Source: Eubacteriales bacterium (GTDB lineage Bacteria > Bacillota > Clostridia > Lachnospirales > Lachnospiraceae). From it: DNA of 34,427 nucleotides. Both the position numbers and the translations under genes were made by a program. Under the pieces are notes generated by a model, which did not search any database, was not told where the DNA came from, and saw only the letters and a program-made list of their open reading frames with translations. Location of the stretch: contig JAUNPJ010000040.1 of NCBI GenBank assembly GCA_030536755.1, forward strand, positions 1-34,427, read 5' to 3'. Of the stretch, positions 1 to 8,008 are shown piece after piece; within the stretch, counting starts at the first letter, position 1, and each line of letters starts with the position of its first letter.

Positions 1-878
1 AAGGTCTGTATATTCTCAGGCCTTTTGCCGGATCTTCCAAAAGACTGGAAAGGCAGTGTCAGCTTCTGACCATGCTTTTTGAAGAACATGGAATGAAAGT
101 CGATGTACCCGTGTACAATCTGGAAGGAAATCTGGTGTCAACAGATGAACAGGAAACTTCCTATGTACTGCGTCGATGGTATGAAGGAAAAGAATGCGAT
201 ACCAGATCGAGAGAGGAAGTACTTCGCAGTGTGGAAAATCTTGCACAGCTTCATCTGGTCATGAAGATGCCGGGGTTGGAAACATGTACCCAGGAGCCTT
301 TAGAGCAGGAATATCTGCGTCACAACCGGGAGCTGCGCAAAATCCGCAAGTTTATCCGGGGCAAGAAAGTCAGCAATCCGTTTGAACGGCAGTATCTAAG
401 CAGTGTGGAGGAGTTTCTGGAGTGGGCGGATGAGGCGGCACAATGCCTGAAACAATCTTCTTATGAGCAGCTTCGGCAGGAAGGGATGCAGCAGGGCCTG
501 ATCTGCCACGGCGAATTTAATCAGCATCATGTACTGTTTTGTAACAATCAGATCGCCATTACCGGTTTTGATAAATGGAATTATGATCTTCAGGCGGCGG
601 ATCTCTATTGCTTTATGCGCAAAATACTGGAAAAAACAGGCTGGGACGTACGGCTTGGCGCAAAGATGTTGGAGACTTATGATCGGGAAAAACCATTGTC
701 GGCACAGGAATATGAACATTTGAAAATCCGTTTTTCCTATCCGGAAAAATACTGGAAGCTGGCAAATTATTATTATGCACATAACAAGGCGTGGATATCG
801 GAGAAGAATGTAGAAAAATTGCAGAATGTGCTGCATCAGAAAAAAGCATGGCGTGAATTTATTCAGGAAATCTTCTAA
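1..878 (+). CDS. CotS-like spore coat protein, kinase fold (5' end outside window)
   Basis: The frame is open from the first base of the window, so the true start lies upstream; the ATG at 72 is internal because the upstream residues (GLYILRPF...) read like the conserved CotS N-lobe. About 290 residues are visible. The fold is that of small-molecule kinases (APH/choline kinase) used by the CotS/YutH spore coat family. A catalytic-loop-like HGEFNQHHVL lies at 509-538, where active kinases have HGD, followed by the family-typical GFDKWNYDL. The Glu in place of Asp suggests weak or no kinase activity, which is common for coat members. The likely role is structural, in the outer layers of the spore. 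Neighbouring sporulation genes from 3.9 kb onward agree with a spore former. Family call is good; the exact member (CotS, CotI or YsxE type) cannot be set. Confidence 0.8.
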   Translation, partial: GLYILRPFAGSSKRLERQCQLLTMLFEEHGMKVDVPVYNLEGNLVSTDEQETSYVLRRWYEGKECDTRSREEVLRSVENLAQLHLVMKMPGLETCTQEPLEQEYLRHNRELRKIRKFIRGKKVSNPFERQYLSSVEEFLEWADEAAQCLKQSSYEQLRQEGMQQGLICHGEFNQHHVLFCNNQIAITGFDKWNYDLQAADLYCFMRKILEKTGWDVRLGAKMLETYDREKPLSAQEYEHLKIRFSYPEKYWKLANYYYAHNKAWISEKNVEKLQNVLHQKKAWREFIQEIF

Positions 879-896
879 ATATAAAGGATTTATTAT

Positions 897-924
897 TTGC
901 TTTTTTGTTTATTTAGTATATAAT
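897..924 (+). promoter_or_regulatory. Promoter of the phosphoglucomutase gene
   Basis: A perfect -10 TATAAT lies at 919-924, with a weak -35 TTGCTT at 897-902 and a 16-bp spacer. It sits 37 bp before the start codon and after the stop of the coat gene. Confidence 0.55.
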
Positions 925-960
925 AAGAACTGAACAAAAAACTGGTGGGAGGTACTTTAG

Positions 961-2700
961 ATGGACTACAAAAAAGTATATGAAGACTGGCTTTCCAATC
1001 CTTATTTTGATGAGGATACAAAAGCTGAGTTAAAGGCAATTGAAAATGATGAGAACGAGATCAAAGAGCGTTTTTATATGGACCTTGAGTTTGGTACTGC
1101 TGGTCTGCGTGGTGTAATTGGAGCGGGAACAAATCGTATGAATATTTATGTAGTGCGCAAGACAACACAGGGTCTTGCAAACTATATCAAAGCTGTAGGC
1201 GGAGAGAGCAAAGGTGTGGCGATTGCTTACGATTCCAGACGTATGTCTCCGGAATTTGCCAAGGAAGCAGCACTTTGCCTGGCAGCGAACGGAATCAAAG
1301 CCTATATTTTTGAATCTCTGAGACCAACACCGGAGCTTTCTTTCGCGCTGCGTCATCTGGGATGCATTTCCGGAATCAATATCACAGCAAGCCACAATCC
1401 GCCGGAATACAACGGATATAAGGTTTACTGGGAAGATGGTGCGCAGATCACACCGCCTCATGATACAGGAATCATGGATGAAGTGAAGAAAGTGACTGAT
1501 TACAACAACGTTCTGACTATGGATGAGGATGCTGCAAAAGCTGCAGGTCTTTATGAAGTAATCGGCAAAGAAGTAGATGATGCTTATATTGCAGAGCTGA
1601 AAAAACAGGTTTTACATATGGATGCCATCGAGAAAGAGGGCAAAAACCTGAAGATCGTATATTCACCTCTTCATGGAACAGGAAATATCCCTGCAAGAAG
1701 AATTCTCAAAGAGCTGGGATTTGAGAATGTTTATGTTGTGAAAGAGCAGGAGCTTCCTGACGGAGAGTTCCCGACAGTAAGTTATCCAAACCCGGAGGCA
1801 GATGAGGCCTTTGATCTTGGATTAAAACTGGCAAAAGAAGTGGATGCAGATTTGGTTCTGGCAACAGACCCGGATGCAGACAGACTCGGTGTTCGTGTGA
1901 AGGACAAGGACGGTGTGTACCACAACCTGACTGGAAATATGTCTGGCTGCCTGCTCGCTGATTATGAAATCGGACAGAGAAAAGAGTTGTTTGGACTTCC
2001 GGATGACGGCGCTCTGATCAAGACGATCGTTACCAGCAACCTGGCAGATGCCATTGCAAAATATTATGACGTACGTCTGATCGAAGTACTGACAGGATTT
2101 AAGTTTATCGGTCAGCAGATTCTTGGATTTGAGACAAAGGGTAAGGGAACCTATCTCTTTGGCTTTGAGGAGAGCTACGGCTGTCTGATCGGAACTCATG
2201 CAAGAGACAAAGATGCGATCGTTGCAACAATGGCTCTTTGTGAGGCTGCTGCATACTATAAGACACAGGGCAAGACCTTATGGGATGCCATGATCGATAT
2301 GTATGAGAAATACGGATATTACAAAGATGATATTCAGTCCATCACCTTAAAAGGTATCGAGGGACTGGAGAAAATCCAGAAGATTTTAAGCGAACTGAGA
2401 ACAAATGCACCGACTCAGATCGGTGATTACAAAGTGCTGGTAGCGCGCGACTACAAAGCTGATACAGTGAAAGATCTGGAGACAGGAGAAGTAACTCCGA
2501 CAGGACTTCCTTCCTCCAATGTACTTTACTATGAGCTGACCGACGATGCATGGCTTTGTGTTCGTCCTTCCGGTACAGAACCGAAAGTAAAATTCTACTA
2601 TGGAATCAAGGGAACTTCACTGGAAGATGCAGATGCAAAATCCGCAGCTCTCGGAAAAGATGTTCTGGCAATGGTTGACGATATCATGTCAAAACTTTAA
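961..2700 (+). CDS. pgcA: Phosphoglucomutase/phosphomannomutase (alpha-D-phosphohexomutase)
   Basis: Interconverts glucose-1-phosphate and glucose-6-phosphate (possibly mannose phosphates) in the cytoplasm, linking glycolysis to glycogen and cell-envelope sugar synthesis. The 579-residue protein has all four family signatures: TASHNP with phospho-serine S144, the Mg-binding DPDADR at 303-308, the sugar-binding FEESYG at 402-407, and the phosphate-binding RPSGTEPK at 535-542. Length fits the long PgcA/PGM2-like type of Firmicutes, about 580 residues. The ATG at 961 follows GGGAGG at a good distance. The gene has its own promoter and is followed by mazG after 12 bases, so the two may be co-transcribed. 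Substrate preference cannot be read from sequence, so the symbol follows the Bacillus homologue. Confidence 0.93.
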   Translation: MDYKKVYEDWLSNPYFDEDTKAELKAIENDENEIKERFYMDLEFGTAGLRGVIGAGTNRMNIYVVRKTTQGLANYIKAVGGESKGVAIAYDSRRMSPEFAKEAALCLAANGIKAYIFESLRPTPELSFALRHLGCISGINITASHNPPEYNGYKVYWEDGAQITPPHDTGIMDEVKKVTDYNNVLTMDEDAAKAAGLYEVIGKEVDDAYIAELKKQVLHMDAIEKEGKNLKIVYSPLHGTGNIPARRILKELGFENVYVVKEQELPDGEFPTVSYPNPEADEAFDLGLKLAKEVDADLVLATDPDADRLGVRVKDKDGVYHNLTGNMSGCLLADYEIGQRKELFGLPDDGALIKTIVTSNLADAIAKYYDVRLIEVLTGFKFIGQQILGFETKGKGTYLFGFEESYGCLIGTHARDKDAIVATMALCEAAAYYKTQGKTLWDAMIDMYEKYGYYKDDIQSITLKGIEGLEKIQKILSELRTNAPTQIGDYKVLVARDYKADTVKDLETGEVTPTGLPSSNVLYYELTDDAWLCVRPSGTEPKVKFYYGIKGTSLEDADAKSAALGKDVLAMVDDIMSKL

Positions 2701-2712
2701 GAGGCACTTTTG

Positions 2713-3138
2713 ATGGAAGATCAGAAGTATTCCTTTCAGGATTTTATTGACATTATCAAAAGACTGCGCGGCGATGGCGGGTGTCCCTGGGACCGGGAAC
2801 AGACCCATCAGTCTCTGAAAAAATGTCTGACCGAAGAATGCAGTGAAGTCCTGGAGGGAATTGAAATCTATGAGTCTACGGGAGACTGGGACAATCTTTG
2901 TGAAGAACTGGGAGATGTACTTCTTCAGGTTGTCATGCACAGCGTGATCGCACAGGAAGAGGGAATTTTTACCATTGATGATGTGATTCAGGGGATTTCC
3001 GAAAAAATGGTTCGGCGTCATCCTCATGTGTTCGGAAATGGGAGAGCAGACAATGCTCAGGAAGTAATAATGAGCTGGGAAGAAATGAAAGCCCACGAGA
3101 AAAAAGAGAAGGAAGCAAAGAAAAAGGAAAAGCGATAA
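2713..3138 (+). CDS. mazG: MazG-family nucleoside triphosphate pyrophosphohydrolase
   Basis: Hydrolyses (d)NTPs to NMP and pyrophosphate, a house-cleaning role. The 141-residue protein is a single MazG domain: CPWD at 24-27, metal-binding E41/E42/E45, and EELGD at 64-68. The E. coli enzyme and Bacillus YabN carry further domains that are absent here. Residues 112-141 form a very lysine-rich tail. The ATG at 2713 is preferred over the TTG just before it, since GAGG at 2701-2704 is 8 bases away. Position in front of the rqcP-yabP-yabQ-divIC block matches yabN of Bacillus, supporting orthology of the MazG part. Confidence 0.92.
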   Translation: MEDQKYSFQDFIDIIKRLRGDGGCPWDREQTHQSLKKCLTEECSEVLEGIEIYESTGDWDNLCEELGDVLLQVVMHSVIAQEEGIFTIDDVIQGISEKMVRRHPHVFGNGRADNAQEVIMSWEEMKAHEKKEKEAKKKEKR

Positions 3139-3186
3139 TTCTCATTTGCAAATACTATCAAAATCAGAGTAATGAATCTAAAAACC

Positions 3187-3215
3187 TTGACAAAGAGTCT
3201 GGAAAGGTTTATAAA
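3187..3215 (+). promoter_or_regulatory. Strong sigma-A promoter of the HU gene
   Basis: Perfect -35 TTGACA at 3187-3192 and -10 TATAAA at 3210-3215 with a 17-bp spacer. It lies 61 bp upstream of the HU start, as expected for an abundant nucleoid protein. Confidence 0.85.
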
Positions 3216-3276
3216 TGAGGATAGAGTTTGTGGATTACTGAGAAACTCATTTTAAGTGATAACAGGAGGAAATACG

Positions 3277-3555
3277 ATGAATAAGACAGAATTAGTTGCA
3301 GCTATGGCTGAGCAGACAAATTTATCAAAGAAAGATGTTGAGGCTGTTTTAAAGTCTTTTGCTGATGTAGTATCTGAAGAATTAAAAAATGGCGGTAAAG
3401 TACAGTTAGTTGGCTTTGGTACATTTGAAGTATCAGAGAGAGCAGCAAGAGAGGGAAGAAATCCTCAGACTGGTGAGACAATGACAATCGCAGCTTCCAA
3501 AGCTCCTAAATTCAAAGCAGGAAAAGCATTAAAGGATCTGGTTAACGGTAAATAA
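3277..3555 (+). CDS. hup: HU family DNA-binding protein
   Basis: Histone-like nucleoid protein that bends and compacts DNA as a dimer. It has 92 residues, the usual HU length (about 90). The family signature GFGTFEVSERAAREGRNP is intact, including the RNP turn whose proline intercalates into DNA. The start is the ATG at 3277, 7 bases after AGGAGG at 3264-3269; an in-frame ATG 21 bases upstream (MITGGNT...) has no ribosome site and is dropped. Its stop codon shares one base with the rqcP start, so the two are translationally coupled. HU sits between the mazG and rqcP homologues, which are adjacent in B. subtilis. Confidence 0.96.
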   Translation: MNKTELVAAMAEQTNLSKKDVEAVLKSFADVVSEELKNGGKVQLVGFGTFEVSERAAREGRNPQTGETMTIAASKAPKFKAGKALKDLVNGK

Positions 3556-3797
3556 TGAGATTAGATAAGTTTCTGAAGATTTCCCGTTTGATTAAAAGGC
3601 GCACAGTAGCCAATGAAGCCTGCGATGCCGGACGTGTATTTGTGAACGGAAAACCTGCGAAGGCTTCCCTGAAGGTAAAACCGGGAGACGTCATAGAGAT
3701 TCAATTTGGAACAAGAACCACGAAAGTGGAAGTGCTGGAATTAAAGGAGACAGTCAAGAAGGAAGAGGTCGAAAGCCTTTACCGTTTTGTTGATTAA
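3555..3797 (+). CDS. rqcP: S4-domain RNA-binding protein RqcP (YabO/Hsp15-like)
   Basis: An 80-residue protein consisting almost wholly of an S4 RNA-binding domain (MRLDKFLKISRLIKRRTVA... then GRVFVNGKPAK). In Bacillus RqcP works with RqcH on stalled 50S subunits to add C-terminal alanine tails during ribosome quality control. The assignment rests on the domain, the length and the position before yabP/yabQ, the same order as yabO. ATG overlaps the HU stop by one base. The gene is closed by a strong terminator, separating it from the sporulation genes downstream. Confidence 0.9.
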   Translation: MRLDKFLKISRLIKRRTVANEACDAGRVFVNGKPAKASLKVKPGDVIEIQFGTRTTKVEVLELKETVKKEEVESLYRFVD

Positions 3798-3806
3798 GCT
3801 GTTATG

Positions 3807-3835
3807 GGACCGTATCATACTGATACGGTCCTTTT
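3807..3835 (+). terminator. Rho-independent terminator after rqcP
   Basis: Perfect 11-bp stem (3807-3817 with 3821-3831), loop TAC, followed by TTTT. It ends the HU-rqcP transcript. Confidence 0.9.
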
Positions 3836-3911
3836 CCTATCTGATTTTTTAGTACTTTCTTTTGGAGCCGTTACATAAACTAGGATAAAGACAATATCCG
3901 GGAGGAATCTT

Positions 3912-4199
3912 TTGGAAGAAAAGAAAACCATGCAGTCCCACAAAATCATACTGACCAGCCGCCAGTCCGGTGTGGTATCCGGTGTGCTGGATGTGATCTC
4001 TTTTGATGAGAGCCTGATCGTACTTTCCACACAGTGCGGAAAACTGACCATCAAAGGGGATCAGCTCCATGTAAACCAGCTGAATCTGGAAAAAGGAGAT
4101 GTGGATATTTCCGGCAAAGTAGACAGTCTGGTTTATTCCGAGAATGGAAAAAAGGCGGAAAATCGAAAAGAATCTGTGTTGGGAAGGCTGTTTAAGTAG
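3912..4199 (+). CDS. yabP: Sporulation protein YabP
   Basis: A 95-residue YabP-family protein, required for spore formation in Bacillus, where it is expressed in the mother cell under sigma E. The core HKIILTSRQSGVVSGVLDV with the beta-rich segment CGKLTIKGDQLHVNQLNLEKGDVDISG fits the family. The start is a TTG at 3912 placed 6 bases after GGGAGG at 3900-3905; the next ATG (3930) is too far from that site. It is followed after one base by yabQ, so the pair is an operon. Biochemical function is unknown in the family. Confidence 0.88.
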   Translation: MEEKKTMQSHKIILTSRQSGVVSGVLDVISFDESLIVLSTQCGKLTIKGDQLHVNQLNLEKGDVDISGKVDSLVYSENGKKAENRKESVLGRLFK

Positions 4200-4200
4200 A

Positions 4201-4695
4201 ATGAGCACTTATATGAATCATGAGCTGCTCTTATTTTTTTGCTCCATGGGAACGGGTGCCGGACTATTGTTTTTCTACGATTGGATCCGTATTGCGCGAA
4301 AATTGATACGCCATAGTCCGCAGGCTGTGTCAGCAGTAGATCTGCTGTATTGGATCATGGCTGGAATTTTGATTTTTTCTGTGATGTACTGCAAGAATGA
4401 TGGAATTATCCGAAGCTATGCGATGCTTGGAATCGCTGTCGGTATGGCTGCTTATTATAAAATTGTAGGCGAGACATTCGTCCGGTTTATGTCTGCAGTG
4501 ATAAAATTCCCCATAAAAATCTTGAAAAAACCGGTAAAAAGGTTGATATTTGTCATTGGAAGATGTAATATTACTTTACATAGAGCCTGCCGTAGATTCG
4601 GGAGCTCTATTGGCAAAAGGTGTAGATTTATCTGGAAAAAGAGGTTTGTGGATATTGAAAAAAAGAAAAAGCGCAGGAAAACGCAAAAGAAATAG
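4201..4695 (+). CDS. yabQ: Spore cortex biosynthesis protein YabQ
   Basis: A 164-residue membrane protein that in Bacillus is needed for spore cortex formation. It has hydrophobic stretches at about residues 6-25, 43-60 and 69-85, then a basic C-terminal region ending in a lysine/arginine-rich tail. The start is put at the ATG at 4201, one base after the yabP stop; a longer frame reaching back to 4144 would overlap yabP by 56 bases and read unrelated residues. A second ATG at 4213 is possible. The 3' end overlaps divIC. Position between yabP and divIC is the conserved order. Confidence 0.83.
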   Translation: MSTYMNHELLLFFCSMGTGAGLLFFYDWIRIARKLIRHSPQAVSAVDLLYWIMAGILIFSVMYCKNDGIIRSYAMLGIAVGMAAYYKIVGETFVRFMSAVIKFPIKILKKPVKRLIFVIGRCNITLHRACRRFGSSIGKRCRFIWKKRFVDIEKKKKRRKTQKK

Positions 4696-4972
4696 GATCA
4701 GTATGGTCGCTATTAGCGTGATCGTTATGATTCTGCTGGTATTTCTGGTGCATCAGCGTAACAATGTTCAGGCACAGCTGGAGCGCTATCATGCGGAAGA
4801 GGTGGCTCTTCGGGAGAAAATCGAGGCGGAGAACGCACGGACAGAGGAAATCGATCAGCTCAAAGAGTACATGAAGACCGATGAATATGCCGAAGAAGTA
4901 GCCAGAGAAAAACTTGGTCTTGTGAAGGATAATGAGATTGTCTTCCAGGAAAGTTCAGAATCAGCTAATTAA
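4655..4972 (+). CDS. divIC: Septum formation initiator DivIC/FtsB family protein
   Basis: A bitopic division protein that forms the DivIB-DivIC-FtsL complex. It has a basic N-terminus (KKRKSAGKRKRNR), one membrane helix at about residues 17-33, a coiled coil at about 38-75 and the family tail DEYAEEVAREKLGLVKDNEIVF. The start is uncertain: TTG at 4655, 10 bases after GAGG at 4641-4644, gives 105 residues. A longer frame from 4550 would overlap yabQ by 146 bases and adds residues atypical of the family; ATG at 4703 would cut into the membrane helix. Overlap with yabQ is 41 bases. Confidence 0.85.
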   Translation: MKKRKSAGKRKRNRISMVAISVIVMILLVFLVHQRNNVQAQLERYHAEEVALREKIEAENARTEEIDQLKEYMKTDEYAEEVAREKLGLVKDNEIVFQESSESAN

Positions 4973-4976
4973 TTGA

Positions 4977-4983
4977 TGTCGAA
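4977..4983 (+). promoter_or_regulatory. Spo0A box upstream of spoIIE
   Basis: TGTCGAA is a perfect match to the 0A box. A second 6/7 match on the opposite strand, TTTGACA at 5039-5045, overlaps the -35 element of the spoIIE promoter. The placement fits Spo0A activation of spoIIE as known in Bacillus. Confidence 0.75.
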
Positions 4984-5039
4984 ACTACGGAAAAAGAAAA
5001 GAATTTTTGGGAAAAGTTTTTTGTTTTACCGGTTCTGTT

Positions 5040-5072
5040 TTGACAAATATTTCAGAAAAAATCCTCTATAAT
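5040..5072 (+). promoter_or_regulatory. spoIIE promoter with 21-bp spacer (Spo0A-dependent type)
   Basis: Perfect -35 TTGACA (5040-5045) and perfect -10 TATAAT (5067-5072) are separated by 21 bp, too long for unaided sigma-A. The same unusual spacing is known for the Bacillus spoIIE and spoIIG promoters, which need Spo0A. No good -35 is seen at 17 bp. Confidence 0.8.
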
Positions 5073-5114
5073 ACCCAATTAAAAGCAATTGCTGTGAAAG
5101 GGGAGGGGACATAG

Positions 5115-6614
5115 ATGCATGAATGGATCATTGCCATGCTCGTGATCAGCAGTATGCTGATTATACGGGACATGGCAAAAACTATTTTGGCGGCACGCAC
5201 GCTGTCAAATGGTGAGGTAAATGCACTTTATGAGGACCATCCGCAGAAGGAGAGGGTAGAAAAATACGCCAAATCCTTTCAAAAACTGGCGGAAACTTAT
5301 TATGGAATGCCGTACAGGAAAGACTATCTGAGCAACGCACAAGTGGAGAAAATTTTTCATCAGGTTCACAAACAGATGTGTGAAAATTGCCATCAGAGAG
5401 ACATATGCTGGAAACAAAACAGAAATCAGACTTATCAAAGTGCGTACCAGTTGATCCGTTCCATCGAAAGCGGTCAGGAAGAACAGATCCGCAGATCCAA
5501 AGGCCAGTGGCTTGGCCAGTGTACCCGCCCCCAACAGTTTTATCAGGAGACCAGCAGAGAATTCTTCCAGGAGAAGCAGAATCTGATCTGGAACAATAAA
5601 ATGATTGAAAACCGTCTGGCAGTGGCAGAGCAGCTGACAGAAATCTCAAATATGATGCAGATGGTAGCAGATGATCTGTACGATATCATACAGCCGGATG
5701 AGCAGTTTGCCGATGAGATGAAGAAAAAGCTGAAAAAACATGGAGTTCTGGTGAAAAACGTATGGATTCTGGACAAGGAAGAGGAGAAAACACAGCTTTA
5801 TCTGACATTGCGCGCCAGAAGCGGTCAGTGTATTTCTCTGAGTGAGGTTTCCGCGGTTGTATCAGATGTGTGTGACTGCGCGATGACAGCAGTGTCGGAA
5901 AGCAGGTGTACCATCAATTCCGAATACCATACCATACATTTTGTGGAAGCGGTGAAATATCAGGTGCTTCATGGAGTGGCGAAGGTGACTCGTGAAAAAG
6001 AACGGGTATCCGGTGACAATTTTTCGTGCAGTCTTGAGGAGGAAGGACAGTTTCTCATGTGTCTTTCAGACGGTATGGGTTCCGGAATCGAGGCATGCAG
6101 AGAGAGTGAAGCAGTGGTAGAATTGATCGAGCAGTTTATTGATTCGGGATTTTCGAGGGAAACAGCAGCCAAGCTGGTGAATTCCTCTCTGCTTTTGCAG
6201 GGTAGTGACGGAATGTTTTCGACAATGGATATCTGCACCGTCGATCTTTACACGGGAATCTGCAATTTCCTCAAAGCAGGGGCTTCTACCACTTTTATCA
6301 AGCGGGATCACTGGGTGGAGGCGATTTCCTCTACAAGTCTCGCGGTAGGACTGGTGCAGCAGATCGATTACGAGACGACTTCACGCAAGCTGTACAGCGG
6401 AGATTTTCTGATCATGGTGACAGACGGCGTGCTCGATGCGCTTCCCCTCGGACAGGAGGAGAAGACAATGAAGGAGATTATCATGCAGGTGCACAGCAGC
6501 TCTCCAAAGGAACTGGGAAGAGGGATTCTGGACCGGGTGTTGGGATACTGTGATTACAAGGCAAGAGATGACATGACAGTACTGGTAGCAGGATTATGGA
6601 AAAACAGGAGATAA
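5115..6614 (+). CDS. spoIIE: SpoIIE-type PP2C serine phosphatase, short form with a single membrane anchor
   Basis: SpoIIE dephosphorylates SpoIIAA at the sporulation septum to release sigma F in the forespore. This protein has 499 residues; Bacillus SpoIIE has about 827 with ten membrane helices. Here only one hydrophobic segment is visible (about residues 4-18). A central region with a Cys cluster (CENCHQRDIC) and helical stretches leads to a complete PP2C domain: LSDGMGSG with metal Asp D319, STMDICTVDLYTG, VTDGVLDAL with D437, and RDDMT at 484-488. The ATG at 5115 follows AAAGGGGAGGGG, directly downstream of a Spo0A-type promoter, so the short N-terminus seems natural rather than a wrong start. 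It occupies the syntenic spoIIE position before tilS. Confidence 0.9.
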   Translation: MHEWIIAMLVISSMLIIRDMAKTILAARTLSNGEVNALYEDHPQKERVEKYAKSFQKLAETYYGMPYRKDYLSNAQVEKIFHQVHKQMCENCHQRDICWKQNRNQTYQSAYQLIRSIESGQEEQIRRSKGQWLGQCTRPQQFYQETSREFFQEKQNLIWNNKMIENRLAVAEQLTEISNMMQMVADDLYDIIQPDEQFADEMKKKLKKHGVLVKNVWILDKEEEKTQLYLTLRARSGQCISLSEVSAVVSDVCDCAMTAVSESRCTINSEYHTIHFVEAVKYQVLHGVAKVTREKERVSGDNFSCSLEEEGQFLMCLSDGMGSGIEACRESEAVVELIEQFIDSGFSRETAAKLVNSSLLLQGSDGMFSTMDICTVDLYTGICNFLKAGASTTFIKRDHWVEAISSTSLAVGLVQQIDYETTSRKLYSGDFLIMVTDGVLDALPLGQEEKTMKEIIMQVHSSSPKELGRGILDRVLGYCDYKARDDMTVLVAGLWKNRR

Positions 6615-6616
6615 AC

Positions 6617-8008
6617 ATGCAGGAAAAAGTATGGAACTATATGCAGGAACACCATATGGTGAAAGATGGCGACAGGATAATTGCCGGAGTGTCCGGCGGT
6701 GCAGATTCTGTTGCACTTTTTTGTCTTATGGAAAAATTCAGAGAAATATGTCCGTTTGACTTTTGCGTGGTGCATGTCAATCACAACCTGCGCGGGCAGG
6801 AAGCGCTGCGGGATGCGGATTTTGTCAGACAGATGTGCCGGCAGAGACAGGTGGAATATTTTGAGTATTCGGTGGATGTGAAAAAGACAGCCAGGGAGAG
6901 AAAGTTAAGCTGTGAGGAAGCGGGACGTATGCTGCGCATGGAAGCTTTTGAGGAGCAGAGGAAGCGCTGGAATGGGACAAAAATAGCGCTTGCTCATCAT
7001 AAGAATGATCTTGCGGAGACAATGCTGCATCATTTGTGCCGGGGAAGCGGTCTGCGCGGATTGTGCGGAATCATGCCGGTTCAGGGAGAAAAAATCCGCC
7101 CTCTTCTTTGTTTAGAACGGGAGGAAATTGAGCAATATCTGAAAGAACAGGGGATGGATTATGTGACAGACAGCACGAATGCGACTGATGACTACACAAG
7201 AAACCGTATCCGCCATCAGATTTTGCCGGTATTGGAAGAACAGGTCAATCGGCGGGCAGTTGCCCATATGGCAGAAGCCTCAGAGAAGTTTCAAAAAATA
7301 GAAGACTATCTGCAGCGGCAGGCGCAGATGCTTCTGGAATCCTGCCGAAGACCGGACAGGCAGTCCGGCTTTCTGGATGAGAAATTGTTTGATGCGGAAC
7401 CGGTTTTGCAGGAATATGTAATTTTGCGGCAGATTGAGCAGATTTGCAAAAAAAGAAAAGATGTGACGTCTCTTCATGTCCGTGAAATCCTGGCTCTGGC
7501 AGATAAGCCGGCAGGAAAATATATACAGATTCCGGGCAAATACCGCATGGTCCGTCTGTATGACGGAATCCTTTTGGAAGAAGAAAAAACGGAGGAATCC
7601 ACAGAAGAGCAGAATGTGATGCTTGTATTGGATGCGCAGGGAACATTTCGCGATGAATGTGTCAGTCTTCGCATTTTTCCAAATGAAGGACAGAAGATTC
7701 CGCAAAAAAGATATACGAAATGGTTAAATTATGATAAAATAAGTGAGGACTTGTGGCTTCGAACCAGACGGCCGGGTGATTATCTGGTCGTCAATCCGCA
7801 GGGAGGAAGGAAAAAGATAAAAGATTATTTTATTGATTCCAAGGTTCCGAGGCAGATGCGTGACCAGATCCCTCTATTTGCAGCAGGGCAGGAAATTTTG
7901 TGGGTTGTGGGATATCGCATCAGTGAAGCGTATAAAGTGACAGAACATACCAAAACTATATTGGAAATAGAATACAAAGGAGGATGTAAAAATGTCAGAG
8001 AAAATTAG
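6617..8008 (+). CDS. tilS: tRNA(Ile)-lysidine synthase TilS
   Basis: Modifies C34 of the CAU-anticodon tRNA-Ile to lysidine with ATP and lysine, changing it to read AUA; essential. The 463-residue protein has the N-type ATP pyrophosphatase P-loop SGGADS at 26-31, HVNHNLRG, the tRNA-binding TNATDDYTRNRIRH segment and a C-terminal domain (LWLRTRRPGDYL...GGRKKIKDYFID). The ATG at 6617 is chosen because AGGAG at 6606-6610 precedes it; an ATG at 6596 would overlap spoIIE. The end overlaps hpt by 17 bases, so tilS and hpt are coupled, as in Bacillus. Confidence 0.95.
   Translation: MQEKVWNYMQEHHMVKDGDRIIAGVSGGADSVALFCLMEKFREICPFDFCVVHVNHNLRGQEALRDADFVRQMCRQRQVEYFEYSVDVKKTARERKLSCEEAGRMLRMEAFEEQRKRWNGTKIALAHHKNDLAETMLHHLCRGSGLRGLCGIMPVQGEKIRPLLCLEREEIEQYLKEQGMDYVTDSTNATDDYTRNRIRHQILPVLEEQVNRRAVAHMAEASEKFQKIEDYLQRQAQMLLESCRRPDRQSGFLDEKLFDAEPVLQEYVILRQIEQICKKRKDVTSLHVREILALADKPAGKYIQIPGKYRMVRLYDGILLEEEKTEESTEEQNVMLVLDAQGTFRDECVSLRIFPNEGQKIPQKRYTKWLNYDKISEDLWLRTRRPGDYLVVNPQGGRKKIKDYFIDSKVPRQMRDQIPLFAAGQEILWVVGYRISEAYKVTEHTKTILEIEYKGGCKNVREN

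Noticed and set aside
3874-3881. CATAAACT upstream of yabP as a sigma-E -10
   Set aside because: 6 of 8 bases fit, but no convincing -35 lies at the right distance. Sigma-E control of yabP is likely from the family, not shown by this sequence.
4550-4654. Longer divIC reading frame starting inside yabQ
   Set aside because: The added residues do not resemble the DivIC N-terminus and would need a 146-base overlap.
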